Shown here: positions 18,012 to 26,132 of the stretch, piece by piece | Layout of the letters: each line of letters opens with the position of its first letter | How positions within the stretch are numbered: position 1 is the first letter of the stretch | DNA from: Rhizobium sp. Q54 | GTDB lineage: Bacteria > Pseudomonadota > Alphaproteobacteria > Micropepsales > Micropepsaceae | Direction of reading: 5' to 3' | Assembly: GCA_945860165.1 (NCBI GenBank) | Contig: CAMAPL010000005.1 | Span: 60,403-124,402, forward strand | DNA length: 64,000 bases | Program-made: the position numbers and the translations under genes | Notes under the pieces: generated by a model | The model's input: only the letters and a program-made list of their open reading frames with translations | Databases searched by the model: none | Told to the model about the DNA's origin: nothing

Positions 18012-19040
18012 TCAGGGCTTATTCAAGTTCCGCAGGGCCTCGACAAGGGCGGTAAAATCCGCAGGCCAGGGGGATTCAAAACGCATGGTCTTGTGCAGGT
18101 TAGGGTGCTGAAATCCCAGTACAAAAGCATGCAGCGCCTGGCGTGGAAAATCGGTTGCCGCTGTAAACGCGGCGGCTTCCGCCTCGGTCTTGCCCCGCGG
18201 CGCGGCGCGATTGCGGCCATATTGGGGATCGCCGATCAGGGGATGGCCCAGATGGGTCATATGCACCCGAATCTGGTGGGTGCGCCCGGTTTCCAGCCGG
18301 CATTCCACCAGCGCGGCAAAGGGGCGTTCCACGGGGCCGAATTTCTCCAGCACCTTGTACCGCGTTGCCGCCCGCTTGCCGCCGGCGCGCAGCACCGTCA
18401 TGCGCTTGCGGTCGAAGGGGCTGCGCCCGATCTGGCTTTCGATCAGGCCCGCAGAATCGCGCGGGCATCCCCACACCACCGCGTTATAGGCTCGCTCGAT
18501 GGTGTGATTGGCGAACTGCTTAGCCAGCGACGCCATGGCGCGTTCGGTCTTCGCCGCCACCAGTAGGCCGGAGGTATCCTTGTCCAGCCGGTGCACGATG
18601 CCGGGGCGCGCTTCGCCGCCGATCGAGAGCATGGCGGCGCCGCAATGGGCGATCAGCGCATTGACCAGGGTGCCGTCGGGATTGCCGGCGGCGGGATGCA
18701 CCACTAGGCCCGCCGGCTTGTCGATCACGATCAGGTCCTTGTCTTCATGGATCACCGTCAGGGGAATATCCTGGCCTTGCGGAATGGCCGGTGCGGTGGG
18801 CGGCACGATCATGGCAAAGGCATCGCCCGGTTTGACCCGGTGGTTGGCGTCTTTTATCGTGATTTTTTGCTGATCGGGGGCGCCCAGCGACACCGCGCCG
18901 CCTTCCAGCAATTGCTGTAGGCGTGAGCGGCTGAAATCGGGCAGTGTGGCGGCCAAGAAACGGTCCAGCCGCCAGCCTGCATGGCTTTCATCGGCCACCG
19001 CTTCACGCCGATCGCTTGAGGAGATTTCCTTGTCAGACAT
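18012..19040 (-). CDS. rluD: 23S rRNA pseudouridine synthase RluD family
   Basis: 342-residue RluA-family enzyme. An N-terminal S4 RNA-binding domain (GWRLDRFLAATLPDFSRSRLQQLL) is followed by the catalytic domain with the family motif GIVHRLDKDTSGLL, whose aspartate is the nucleophile, and KTYRAL-like ERAYNAVVWG. RluD makes pseudouridines in helix 69 of 23S rRNA. The start is uncertain: ATG 19040 (MSDKEISS) or ATG 19061. At 19040 its start codon overlaps the start codon of the divergent gene by two bases. Confidence 0.92.
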   Translation of the reverse strand: MSDKEISSSDRREAVADESHAGWRLDRFLAATLPDFSRSRLQQLLEGGAVSLGAPDQQKITIKDANHRVKPGDAFAMIVPPTAPAIPQGQDIPLTVIHEDKDLIVIDKPAGLVVHPAAGNPDGTLVNALIAHCGAAMLSIGGEARPGIVHRLDKDTSGLLVAAKTERAMASLAKQFANHTIERAYNAVVWGCPRDSAGLIESQIGRSPFDRKRMTVLRAGGKRAATRYKVLEKFGPVERPFAALVECRLETGRTHQIRVHMTHLGHPLIGDPQYGRNRAAPRGKTEAEAAAFTAATDFPRQALHAFVLGFQHPNLHKTMRFESPWPADFTALVEALRNLNKP

Positions 19041-19386
19041 GCCGCACGCATCCAATGCCACTTCAAATGTTTCTGGGCCGGAAAACCAGACGCGCGCCTA
19101 CAAGGCCGCGAAGTTCGCCGTTATTATTCTTTCCGCCCTGATTATCCTAGTCTTGATTGCGATTGTGGCCGGCGGGGTTTCCAAATTGCGCGGCAAATCG
19201 GCCCCCGAAGCCAACCCGTCGAGCGTCCAGCTTGCGCCTGGTGCGCATATTGTGGAGATGCAGAGCCAGCCGGGCCGGCTGATCTTGCGCATCCGCAATG
19301 GCGCAGCCGAGGAAATCCGCATCATCGACACTCAGAACGGCCGCCTGGTGGGCCAGGTCAAGGCGACGTTTGACCGGGCGCGTTGA
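19039..19386 (+). CDS. Small single-span membrane protein (DUF6476-like)
   Basis: 115 residues: a polar N-terminus, one strong membrane helix at about residues 23-45 (VIILSALIILVLIAIVAGG), and a periplasmic tail with AHIVEMQSQPGRLILRIRNG and IRIIDTQNGRLVGQV. The tail resembles the alphaproteobacterial DUF6476 proteins found divergent from rluD; that assignment is from memory and tentative. Function unknown. ATG 19039 overlaps the possible rluD start; a longer frame to 18946 lies inside rluD. Confidence 0.6.
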   Translation: MPHASNATSNVSGPENQTRAYKAAKFAVIILSALIILVLIAIVAGGVSKLRGKSAPEANPSSVQLAPGAHIVEMQSQPGRLILRIRNGAAEEIRIIDTQNGRLVGQVKATFDRAR

Positions 19387-19774
19387 GCTGCCGCCTGCGC
19401 TGGTTGACGCGATCTATGCGGCGGCGAAGGCGTCTTTGCCGCGCGAATGCTGCGGCTTGCTGGAAGGGGTGCGCGAGGGCGAAGCTTTTCGCGTCCAGGC
19501 TCTGCATCCGGCGCACAATCTGTCCTCCGATGACAGACGCTTCCGGATTGATCCCGCCGATCACCTCAAAGCCCAGAAAGCGGCGCGCGCCAACGGACGC
19601 GCGATCATCGGCTGTTACCATTCCCATCCCCAGCGGCAGGCGCAGCCGTCCGCCGCCGATGCGGCGGGCGCGGGAGAAGAGAATTTTCTCTGGCTGATTG
19701 TGGGCGAAGACGGGCTGAACGCTTTCGTCTATTTGGACGGCGGGTTCCGCGGCTGCGTTATCGATGCGGACTGA
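19370..19774 (+). CDS. M67/JAMM family metallopeptidase (Mov34/MPN/PAD-1)
   Basis: 134 residues. The zinc motif of JAMM isopeptidases is complete: a glutamate in CCGLLEG, then HSHP and, with the usual spacing, S-x-x-D in PSAADAAGA. Bacterial relatives act in sulfur-carrier or small-modifier processing (CysO-type) but the partner is not visible here. No ATG in frame fits; TTG 19370 is the likely start, overlapping the preceding gene by 17 bases, so the start is uncertain. The 3' end overlaps the convergent DUF6894 gene by 17 bases. Confidence 0.8.
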   Translation: MTGRVELPPALVDAIYAAAKASLPRECCGLLEGVREGEAFRVQALHPAHNLSSDDRRFRIDPADHLKAQKAARANGRAIIGCYHSHPQRQAQPSAADAAGAGEENFLWLIVGEDGLNAFVYLDGGFRGCVIDAD

Positions 19775-20033
19775 GTGACACCATCGGAATAGCTCCGGAG
19801 CTTGCCCCCTTGAACAGCACATCGTTCGAATTGACCACACCCACGACATGGCCGGTTTCGTCGGCGATTTCGATGGTGCGGTGGTTCAGCGAGCCGCCAT
19901 GCAGCAGTTTCTCGCCCAGAATTTCCCGGCTGCTGTTGATGGCTTCGCGCCGCGCCGCTTCGGGCAGATCCTGGCCTTCCTCGTCACGGCTGAGATCGGA
20001 GCCTTCACGCACATGGAAATAGTAATGGGGCAT
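19758..20033 (-). CDS. DUF6894 family small protein
   Basis: 91 residues, cytoplasmic, beginning MPHYYFHVREG, with RDEEGQDLPEAARREAINSSREIL and IEIADETGHVVGVVNSNDVL, the pattern of DUF6894 proteins common in Alphaproteobacteria. Function unknown. Start MPHYYFHV preferred over a start four codons upstream. It overlaps the JAMM peptidase gene at the 3' end. Confidence 0.7.
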   Translation of the reverse strand: MPHYYFHVREGSDLSRDEEGQDLPEAARREAINSSREILGEKLLHGGSLNHRTIEIADETGHVVGVVNSNDVLFKGASSGAIPMVSLSPHR

Positions 20034-20115
20034 TTCTGACCTCACTCTTTCAACTCATTCTAATTCCTGAGACAGGGGGTTGTTCCGGTCCGAAAAAATG
20101 CCGGACGCTTGGAAC

Positions 20116-20145
20116 TTGCAGGTTCCGAGCAGGCCCCGCTATAAG
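20116..20145 (+). promoter_or_regulatory. Promoter of tRNA-Glu
   Basis: TTGCAG (20116-20121) and CTATAA (20139-20144) with 17 bases between, 14 bases before the mature tRNA start. Confidence 0.6.
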
Positions 20146-20158
20146 CGCCTCCCCGCTG

Positions 20159-20233
20159 GCCCCCATCGTCTAGCGGTCAGGACGCGGCCCTCTCAAGGCT
20201 GAAACACGAGTTCGATTCTCGTTGGGGGCACCA
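20159..20233 (+). tRNA. tRNA-Glu (CTC)
   Basis: 75 nt including an encoded CCA. Acceptor GCCCCCA pairs with TGGGGGC; D-arm TCGTCTAGCGGTCAGGA; anticodon stem CGGCC/GGCTG (one G-T pair) around loop CTCTCAA, anticodon CTC; T-arm ACGAG-TTCGATT-CTCGT. The 3' side borders decayed accessory sequence, so this tRNA may have been an integration target. Confidence 0.95.
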
Positions 20234-20416
20234 ATAAAATCAGAGGTTTAGAAAGAGTTTAGCGCCGCGCTCTTTGGTACTAGCTACCGCATAGCTACCA
20301 AAAATGTGCCGGTCAGCTCGCCCCCCTGCCGCCGTCGCCCGCCGCGCGGCTAGCGCCCCCCACCGTAGTGGGGACACCCCAATGAGCAACGGGTCCCCCC
20401 AGCACGCTGGCACATA

Positions 20417-20547
20417 CTATTCCGCACAGCCGATCTTGCCGATCTCCTGGGCCACCACCGCCTTGATCAGCGCCGTGGCAATGTCCGCTTTTCCCAAAAG
20501 CGGACATTCCGCCCCACTGAGTGGCCCCCCTCCACACACACCATCAT
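20417..20547 (-). pseudogene. Remnant of a small gene disrupted by an inverted repeat
   Basis: ATG 20547 overlaps the stop of the upstream small ORF (20544-20726). The frame runs MMVCVEGGHSVG and then enters the 20480-20508 inverted repeat, after which the frame is lost. In another frame the sequence continues as DIATALIKAVVAQEIGKIGC to a TAG at 20419-20417, which looks like a genuine C-terminus. I infer one gene split by insertion of the palindrome. Confidence 0.4.
20480..20508. repeat. Perfect 13-bp inverted repeat
   Basis: AATGTCCGCTTTT, a CCC loop, then AAAAGCGGACATT: perfect arms of 13 bases. Probably a REP-like palindrome or mini-element; no other copy was seen in the window. Confidence 0.75.
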
Positions 20548-20726
20548 GTCAGCCAGCTCAACCATTCTCGGGCCTGGACCATGGCAGCGCAGCCGGGGCA
20601 CTTGTGGTTGTGGTACCGGCCCACCTCGGCCTTGCTATGCGCTTGAAGGATGCCCTTCTTCCCGTTCTCGTACCAGTTTTTGCAAAGCCAATGCGCCGGT
20701 TCCATGCTGCGCGCATCTGGCTTCAA
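20544..20726 (-). CDS. Small cysteine-containing hypothetical protein
   Basis: 60 residues starting MKPDARSMEPAHWLCKNWYE and ending AREWLSWLT, with CPGC preceded by HNHK (residues about 39-46), like a small zinc-ribbon. The composition (Trp, Cys, His rich) argues for real coding rather than a shadow frame. No function recognised. It lies in the decayed region beside tRNA-Glu and its stop overlaps the ATG of the next minus-strand remnant, as in phage-like operons. Confidence 0.4.
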   Translation of the reverse strand: MKPDARSMEPAHWLCKNWYENGKKGILQAHSKAEVGRYHNHKCPGCAAMVQAREWLSWLT

Positions 20727-20930
20727 CTGATAGACAACAAGGCCGTCATTAGACGCCTTATATGGCCGGGAGCGCCGATACCATCGCTGGCAGAGCGCCG
20801 AACAGGCGCGCTACTACCGCAACCAGTATCGCGACTATTACGTCTATGAGAATTATGACCGGAACCGTTATCGTCATGCCTATCGTCGCCATGGCAGGCT
20901 CTAGAGCGGCGCTGACTGAAAAATGAAAAG

Positions 20931-20956
20931 ACCCCGCTGGCGAAAGCCGGCGGGAT
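20931..20956 (-). terminator. Terminator of the SnoaL-like gene
   Basis: Minus strand: CCCGCCGGC-TTTC-GCCAGCGGG (20954-20933, nine pairs including one G-T), followed by GTCTTTTCATTTTT. Placed 30 bases after the stop of the gene at 20984-21400. Confidence 0.8.
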
Positions 20957-20983
20957 CCCTTTCCCTTGGCGTCTTTGCCGGAA

Positions 20984-21400
20984 CTACTTTTTCGCCGCGT
21001 CGAACGCCACGGTCTGGAATACAATCTTCCCGTCGCGGATCACGAACACATCGTAGCCCGACACCTGCTTGGGCGTGCCCTTGAACTGCACCCAGCGCAT
21101 CAGGGTGGTGTCGGGCGCCAGTCTTTCATACGTCACCTGCATTGTCTTGTTGCCCGGCAGATTGTCCTTGGTGGTCAGGATGGTGAACAGCTTGCGCGTA
21201 TCCTTGCCGATGAAAACACCATTGGGTGACATGGCGCCGGCCGGCGTCACCACTACCGCGTTGGGCGCATAGTCAGACAGCACCGCTTCCAAGTCACCGG
21301 TCTTCATCTGGGCGACGTGATGCTCCAGCACCTTGTCGGCGGCGAAGGCCGGCGCGGACAAGGCCAGGGTGAGGGCAAAGGCGGCGATCGCGGTCTTCAT
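20984..21400 (-). CDS. Exported SnoaL/NTF2-like protein
   Basis: 138 residues. Signal peptide MKTAIAAFALTLALSAPAFA, cleaved before ADKVLEHH. The mature part has the cone-like NTF2/SnoaL pattern: helix HHVAQMKTGDLEAVLSDYAPNAVVVTPAG, then strands ending in GYDVFVIRDGKIVFQTVAFD. Related domains bind small hydrophobic ligands or act as isomerases or hydrolases; no catalytic claim is made here. Divergent from the MFS gene, with a palindrome between them. Confidence 0.75.
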   Translation of the reverse strand: MKTAIAAFALTLALSAPAFAADKVLEHHVAQMKTGDLEAVLSDYAPNAVVVTPAGAMSPNGVFIGKDTRKLFTILTTKDNLPGNKTMQVTYERLAPDTTLMRWVQFKGTPKQVSGYDVFVIRDGKIVFQTVAFDAAKK

Positions 21401-21453
21401 GGTCTTCCCTATTATTGTTTATGGTGCCAAGGCTAGTGCAGGGCCCGCAGGCC

Positions 21454-21476
21454 TTCAATGGGGGATCCCATTTGAA
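21454..21476. promoter_or_regulatory. Candidate operator palindrome
   Basis: TTCAATGGG-ggat-CCCATTTGAA, an inverted repeat with one unpaired T, in the gap between the divergent SnoaL-like and MFS genes. Could bind a dimeric repressor; no regulator gene is adjacent. Confidence 0.3.
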
Positions 21477-21490
21477 ACTGGTCCCTAGAC

Positions 21491-22765
21491 ATGCTTGCCT
21501 ACGCCCCAACAATAATGGGGGAGGGGCCGTTGAGCCGCCGCTGGACGCTTCTGCTGCCGGTGATCTTCATCACCTACAGCCTCGCCTATCTCGACCGCGC
21601 CAATTTCAGCTTCGCCGCCGCCGGCGGCATGGCCAAGGACCTGGGCATCACCGCCGCGGAAAACTCGCTGCTCGGCGCGCTGTTCTTCCTGGGCTATTTC
21701 CTGTTCCAGATTCCCGGCGCGGCTTACGCGCAGAAATACAGCGTCAAGAAACTGATCCTGGTCGGCCTGCTCGGCTGGGGGCTGCTGGCCACTGCCACGG
21801 GTCTGCTCCATAACCTCAATGCCCTGTATGGCGTGCGCTTTGCGCTGGGCATCGTGGAAAGTGCGGTGCTGCCCGCCATGCTGATCCTGCAGGCACGCTG
21901 GTACACCCGCAAGGAACGCGCCCGCGCCAATGCCTTCCTGGTGCTGGGCAATCCCGTCACCATGCTGTGGATGGCGGTGCTGTCGGGTTATCTGATTGAG
22001 AATCTGGGCTGGCGCGAGATGTTCATCATCGAAGGTCTCCCCGCGGTGCTATGGGGCATCGTCTGGTGGAAGGTGGTGGCCGACCGTCCGGGCGATGCCG
22101 CCTGGTTGCCCGATGCCGAGCGTCAGGCGCTGCAAGCGCAGCTTGCCGACGAGCAGCGCGATATTCCGCCTGTGAAGAATTACCTCGCCGCTTTCAAGAT
22201 GCCGCGCGTGCTGGTGCTGACCGCGGTCTATTTCCTGTGGAGCCTGGGCGTCTACGGTTTCGTGATGTGGCTGCCCTCCATCCTCAAGCGCGGCGAGATG
22301 AGCATGGTGGAAGTGGGCTGGCTGTCCGCGGCGCCGTACCTGGCCGCCATCTTTGCCGAGATTGCCTGTTCCACCTGGTCGGACAAAACCGGCAAGCGCA
22401 CCGCTGTCACCTGGCCGTGTTTCGTGGTCGCGGCGCTGGCCTTTTATGGCTCATACTTGCTGGGCGACACCCATTTCTGGGCCAGCTTCGGGCTTCTGGT
22501 GATCGCGGGCGCCGCCATGTACGCGCCTTATGGCCCCTTCTTCGCCTACATTCCCGACATTTTGCCGGCAAACGTCTCTGGGGGCGCTATTGCCCTGATC
22601 AACAGCTTCGGGGCGCTGGGCTCGTTCGTGGGCGCCTATGGCGTGGGCTGGCTTAACGGCGCTACCGGCAATCCGGGCATGTCGTACCTGCTGATGGCCT
22701 CGGCACTGATCGCCTCCGCCGTCATCATGTTCTTCATGCCGGATCGTACGCCCGTGAAGCGTTAG
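21491..22765 (+). CDS. MFS transporter, anion:cation symporter (ACS) type
   Basis: 424 residues with about 12 hydrophobic segments. Early motif TYSLAYLDRANFSFAAAGGMAKDLG is typical of the ACS branch (hexuronate, phthalate, tartrate and similar organic acids); RKERARANAFL is the loop 4-5 motif, and SDKTGKRTAV resembles the loop 8-9 signature. The substrate cannot be told. Start uncertain: ATG 21491 or ATG 21515. Its stop abuts the stop of the convergent cupin gene with no gap. Confidence 0.88.
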   Translation: MLAYAPTIMGEGPLSRRWTLLLPVIFITYSLAYLDRANFSFAAAGGMAKDLGITAAENSLLGALFFLGYFLFQIPGAAYAQKYSVKKLILVGLLGWGLLATATGLLHNLNALYGVRFALGIVESAVLPAMLILQARWYTRKERARANAFLVLGNPVTMLWMAVLSGYLIENLGWREMFIIEGLPAVLWGIVWWKVVADRPGDAAWLPDAERQALQAQLADEQRDIPPVKNYLAAFKMPRVLVLTAVYFLWSLGVYGFVMWLPSILKRGEMSMVEVGWLSAAPYLAAIFAEIACSTWSDKTGKRTAVTWPCFVVAALAFYGSYLLGDTHFWASFGLLVIAGAAMYAPYGPFFAYIPDILPANVSGGAIALINSFGALGSFVGAYGVGWLNGATGNPGMSYLLMASALIASAVIMFFMPDRTPVKR

Positions 22766-23218
22766 CTATTTCTTCTCCGCTGACACCGCAGTCAGCGGGC
22801 AGTTCATGAAGATGGCGACGACAGCATCGCCCGTCTGGGCTTTGGCGCCGTCATAATGCACCCCGCCCACCAGGTTGGTGAGCACCGAACCAGCCGGGTA
22901 GGGCACGGTGTTGTTGTCGGGGTCATAGACATTGCTGGTGGAGAGCCACCAGGTGCCCGACAGCACCACGGCATAGCGCGCCCGCTCGTGATAATGCGGC
23001 CGGCTGAAATGGGGCGGCTTCCAGCGGATCAGCTGCAGGCAGTCGCCTTCTTTCTTGGGGTCGCCGATCACCCATGCAGTGTCGTTGCGTTCGCCCCTGG
23101 TCCACTGGATCTGGTCGGGGGTGAGCCCGAAGGCCCGGGCGGGATCGATGGCGGCCTGTGCGAAAGCCGGCGCCGCCGCCGCCAAAAACGCCGGTATCAG
23201 AAGTAGTTTGCGCAGCAT
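22766..23218 (-). CDS. Exported cupin-domain protein
   Basis: 150 residues. Signal peptide MLRKLLLIPAFLAAAAPAFA. The cupin core shows HFSRPHYHERARYAVVLSGTWWL (first motif with metal-type histidines) and, later, VPYPAGSVLTNLVGGVHYDG. Similar small periplasmic cupins are common next to transporters; enzyme activity unknown. The start is taken at MLRKLL; longer reading frames upstream lie antisense to secF and are not real. Confidence 0.78.
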   Translation of the reverse strand: MLRKLLLIPAFLAAAAPAFAQAAIDPARAFGLTPDQIQWTRGERNDTAWVIGDPKKEGDCLQLIRWKPPHFSRPHYHERARYAVVLSGTWWLSTSNVYDPDNNTVPYPAGSVLTNLVGGVHYDGAKAQTGDAVVAIFMNCPLTAVSAEKK

Positions 23219-23371
23219 GCGTGTCTCCCTGATTATATGGACCGTTGGGGCGAGGTTCCCCGCAATCCATTGGCCCCGCAAGAGCCCAGTCAGCCTATTC
23301 CCGCCCGGCTTGTTTGGGGGGGCTACGCCCTGTAGGTTCCCGCCCGCATTCTTCCAAATTCGAGCAAGCCC

Positions 23372-24343
23372 ATGCCATTGCTGCGGTTTATTCCCGAGGC
23401 GACCAACGTCAATTTCGTCAAATACCGCTTCGCGGCCTTCGCGGTCGACGGGCTGCTGCTGGTCGTCGCCGTGGTGTCGATCCTCTGGTACGGCTTCAAC
23501 CTGGGCATCGATTTCACCGGCGGCGTGCTGATGGAAGTGAAGGCCAAGCAGACCATCGATATCGGCAAGATGCGCGCCGACATTGACAACCTGGGCTTTC
23601 CCGAAAGCCAGTTGCAGTATTTCGGCGGCGGCGGGGAATGCGACCAGCCGGCCAACAGCTGCGTCATGATCCGCGTCCAGCCCAAGGATGCGCCGGCAGG
23701 GGGCGACGCGAACCAGGCCGATCAGGCGGTGGTCCAGGCCGTGAAGGCCAAGCTGGGACCGGCCTATGAATATCGCCGTACCGAAGTGGTGGGGCCGAAG
23801 GTTTCGGGCGAACTGCTGAATGACGGCATCATCGCCACCATCCTGGCGGTGGCTATGATCTCGATCTATGTCGCGGTGCGGTTTGAATGGCAGTATGGCA
23901 TTGGCGCGCTGATCGCCACCGGCCATGACGTCTTCGTTACCGCCGGATTCTATTCGGTGATGGGTCTCGACTTTAACATCAACACCGTGGCGGCGCTGCT
24001 GCTGCTTGCCGGTTATTCGATCAACGACACGGTGGTGGTGTTCGACCGCATCCGCGAGAACCGCCGAAAGTACAAGCGCATGCCGCTGGTGGAGATGATC
24101 AACCTGTCCACCAACCAGATCGCCACCCGCACCACCCTGGTGTCGGTCGCCACCGCCATGTCGGTGATCCCGCTGCTGTTCGGCGGTCATGTGCTGCAGA
24201 ATTTCAGCATCGCGATCCTCTTCGGCATCGTAGTCGGAACCTTCTCCTCGACCTATGTCGCGTCCATGCTGCTGCTCTACATGCCGGAAGTGGGCGGCAG
24301 GACGGACAGCAAGTCAGACGGCAAGGAAGAAGCTACCGCTTAA
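23372..24343 (+). CDS. secF: Protein translocase subunit SecF
   Basis: 323 residues, SecD/SecF/RND-type, six membrane helices. FVKYRFAAFAVDGLLL begins helix 1, FNLGIDFTGGVLMEV is the SecF signature, a periplasmic P1-like domain spans about 50-140, and the C-terminal half carries GHDVFVTAGFYSVMGLDFNINT and YSINDTVVVFDRIRENRRKY. SecDF uses proton flow to help pull exported proteins through SecYEG. secD and yajC, normally directly upstream, are absent; upstream lies the cupin gene. Confidence 0.95.
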   Translation: MPLLRFIPEATNVNFVKYRFAAFAVDGLLLVVAVVSILWYGFNLGIDFTGGVLMEVKAKQTIDIGKMRADIDNLGFPESQLQYFGGGGECDQPANSCVMIRVQPKDAPAGGDANQADQAVVQAVKAKLGPAYEYRRTEVVGPKVSGELLNDGIIATILAVAMISIYVAVRFEWQYGIGALIATGHDVFVTAGFYSVMGLDFNINTVAALLLLAGYSINDTVVVFDRIRENRRKYKRMPLVEMINLSTNQIATRTTLVSVATAMSVIPLLFGGHVLQNFSIAILFGIVVGTFSSTYVASMLLLYMPEVGGRTDSKSDGKEEATA

Positions 24344-24376
24344 CGGCGAAGCTGGATTCGCGAGCCGGCGTCTTGG

Positions 24377-25000
24377 CTAAAGCGGGAACCAGTCGCGGCG
24401 GTCAGTATAGACCTGATACTGGGCGTTCACGCCCGCGCGCAGGCCGACACCGGTGCGCATGGGCGCAAGCGTCACGCCGCCGCTGCGCTGATAATTTATG
24501 CCCAATCCGGCCACCACATAGATGCTGCCTTCCAGACTGGGGAAGCGCTGGAACAGCCTGCGGTCTTCGCGCAGATCGTAGATCAGGGTGAAGCATTTGG
24601 AGAGATTGGCGCCCAGATCGAAACCGACCGACGGGCCGCGCCAGTAAACCTGCCTGGGTTCGCGCGCCTTGCGGATCAGCCAGCCGGAGCCGTAGCGGAA
24701 TCCCACCACCACCGCGCCGCCGCCTTCATCGCCCTTGATATAGGCATCTGGCTGGCCCAGTTCGCCGAACACATGCTGCACACCTTTGGCCATCGCTTCA
24801 GAGGTGATGCCGAAGAAGCTGGCGCCCGCGTCGGTGATTTCCTCCGCGGTGTAGGCGAGGGTGGAAGCCTGTTCCTTGGCCTCGGGCGCTGGGGCGGCCT
24901 GGTCCGCGGCGCGCGCGGCACCGATGCTCAGCAAGCTGCCCGCCGCCGCTGGCATCGCGCCAACGGCCATCAGTCCGGCGATGAATTTTTTACGGTTCAT
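24377..25000 (-). CDS. eipA: EipA-like envelope integrity protein (DUF1134)
   Basis: 207 residues with an N-terminal signal sequence (RKKFIAGLMAVGAMPAAAGSL) and a DUF1134 domain: YTAEEITDAGASFFGITSEA, KGDEGGGAVVVGFRYGSG, WRGPSVGFDLGANLSKCF, VVAGLGINYQ. EipA of Brucella and Caulobacter is a periplasmic protein needed for envelope integrity. The start at MNRKKF has AAGGAGTGAAC just upstream, which decides against the longer frame from 25051. Monocistronic. Confidence 0.85.
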   Translation of the reverse strand: MNRKKFIAGLMAVGAMPAAAGSLLSIGAARAADQAAPAPEAKEQASTLAYTAEEITDAGASFFGITSEAMAKGVQHVFGELGQPDAYIKGDEGGGAVVVGFRYGSGWLIRKAREPRQVYWRGPSVGFDLGANLSKCFTLIYDLREDRRLFQRFPSLEGSIYVVAGLGINYQRSGGVTLAPMRTGVGLRAGVNAQYQVYTDRRDWFPL

Positions 25001-25130
25001 GTTCACTCCTTGCGCTACAGCGTTGCGCATCGAATCACTTATCCCACGCAACCTTTGCCCAGATTGGGGCTTTTTTACAGTCCGCCCCCGATTAACGGGT
25101 CGGCGAAAATCCGTTTAGGATTGCGGCGCG

Positions 25131-25373
25131 GTGATAAAAAAATACCCGAACAACAAGTTTTCACCCGCCGGATGGCTGACCTTGGCGGTTCTCTTCGCCT
25201 TTCTCGGCGCTTCGCTCTGGTATGCGATCAAGGTCTGGACCGCGATGTCCGGCGTTGCCATGAGCGGCTTCGGCTGGACTTTTCTGGTGCTGGGCGTGAT
25301 CGTGATCATTGCCCTGGGTGCTGGCCTGATGGCGTTGGTGTTTTACTCCGCGCGCCAGGACATGGACCGTTAG
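25131..25373 (+). CDS. Small two-helix membrane protein
   Basis: 80 residues starting at GTG; two hydrophobic helices at about residues 14-34 and 47-70 separated by a short AMSGVAMSG loop, with a polar tail ending SARQDMDR. No family recognised. Divergent from eipA and convergent with cysQ, whose stop overlaps its own by three bases. Confidence 0.6.
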   Translation: MIKKYPNNKFSPAGWLTLAVLFAFLGASLWYAIKVWTAMSGVAMSGFGWTFLVLGVIVIIALGAGLMALVFYSARQDMDR

Positions 25374-26131
25374 CGCCCCCGCGCGATGAACGCTCCGTTG
25401 GCGAAGCCGGGCTTGCCGTAAACGAAAGGCGTGTAATCCCAGTTGGTAACGCCGCCGCCCGCGGCCCGCAGCACCGCATCGCCAGCCGCCGTGTCCCATT
25501 CCATCGTGCGTCCGGCGCGCGGATAGATATCGGCCTCGCCCGCCGCCACTAGGCAGAATTTCAGCGACGAACCGGCATTGATATGGTCCTTTATATTCAG
25601 GCTTCCCAAAAGTGTGCCGGTTTGCGCATCGGGATGGGATTTGCTGCTGACGGCCACCAGCCCGTCATCGCCCGGCGCGCGTGCGTTAATCGCGCGCCAG
25701 CGTCCACCCGACAGTTCAAAGGCGCCTTCGCGCAGCCCCCCGACAAACAGCCGGTCGATCGCGGGCGCATACACCACGCCCGCCACCGGTACGCCATCCA
25801 CCACTTCGCCGATATTGACGGTGAACTCGCCGCTGCGCCGGAGGAATTCCTTGGTACCGTCTACCGGATCGACCAGGAAAAACCGCGCGCCGGTCGTGAC
25901 GATGCGCCCCGCCGCGGCCTCTTCCTCGGCCACCACCGGCACGCCGGGAAAGGCCGCCGCCAGCTCGGTCAGGATCAGTTTTTCCGCTTCCTCATCGGCA
26001 TCGGTCACAGGCGAGTGGTCGGCCTTCACCCGGGCCGCCGCGCCGGCCTCGTAATGGCGCATCACCACCACGCCCGCTGCCTGCGCGATGCGGGCCAGGA
26101 TTTCCAAACGGGGGGGCGGCGTTGCGCCCAT
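25370..26131 (-). CDS. cysQ: 3'(2'),5'-bisphosphate nucleotidase CysQ
   Basis: 253-residue inositol monophosphatase-like phosphatase. Metal motifs: VAEEEAA, DPVDGTKEFLRR (the DPxDGT signature) and EWDTAAGDAVLRAAGG (the WDxAAG signature). CysQ hydrolyses PAP, the by-product of sulfate assimilation and sulfation, to AMP. Divergent from chpT across a 70-base gap that contains a perfect CtrA box, so CtrA could also affect cysQ. Confidence 0.92.
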   Translation of the reverse strand: MGATPPPRLEILARIAQAAGVVVMRHYEAGAAARVKADHSPVTDADEEAEKLILTELAAAFPGVPVVAEEEAAAGRIVTTGARFFLVDPVDGTKEFLRRSGEFTVNIGEVVDGVPVAGVVYAPAIDRLFVGGLREGAFELSGGRWRAINARAPGDDGLVAVSSKSHPDAQTGTLLGSLNIKDHINAGSSLKFCLVAAGEADIYPRAGRTMEWDTAAGDAVLRAAGGGVTNWDYTPFVYGKPGFANGAFIARGR

Positions 26132-26132
26132 A

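Larger units (their letters stand above)
20234..20983. other. Decayed accessory region downstream of tRNA-Glu
   Basis: 750 bases with no intact conserved gene. In order: an 8-base direct repeat TAGCTACC-gca-TAGCTACC near 20280; minus-strand coding remnants (below); a perfect inverted repeat at 20480-20508; a plus-strand Tyr/Arg-rich C-terminal remnant open from about 20734 to the stop at 20901-20903, with no start codon (reads RYYRNQYRDYYVYENYDRNR); and the terminator of the SnoaL-like gene. Looks like the leftover of an element inserted at the tRNA. Confidence 0.55.

Noticed and set aside
20304..20849. 181-codon plus-strand frame beside tRNA-Glu
   Set aside because: Runs through the inverted repeat and antisense to better minus-strand frames; composition looks random.
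23219..24190. N-terminal extension of the cupin gene
   Set aside because: Would lie antisense to secF and precede a clear signal peptide at 23218.
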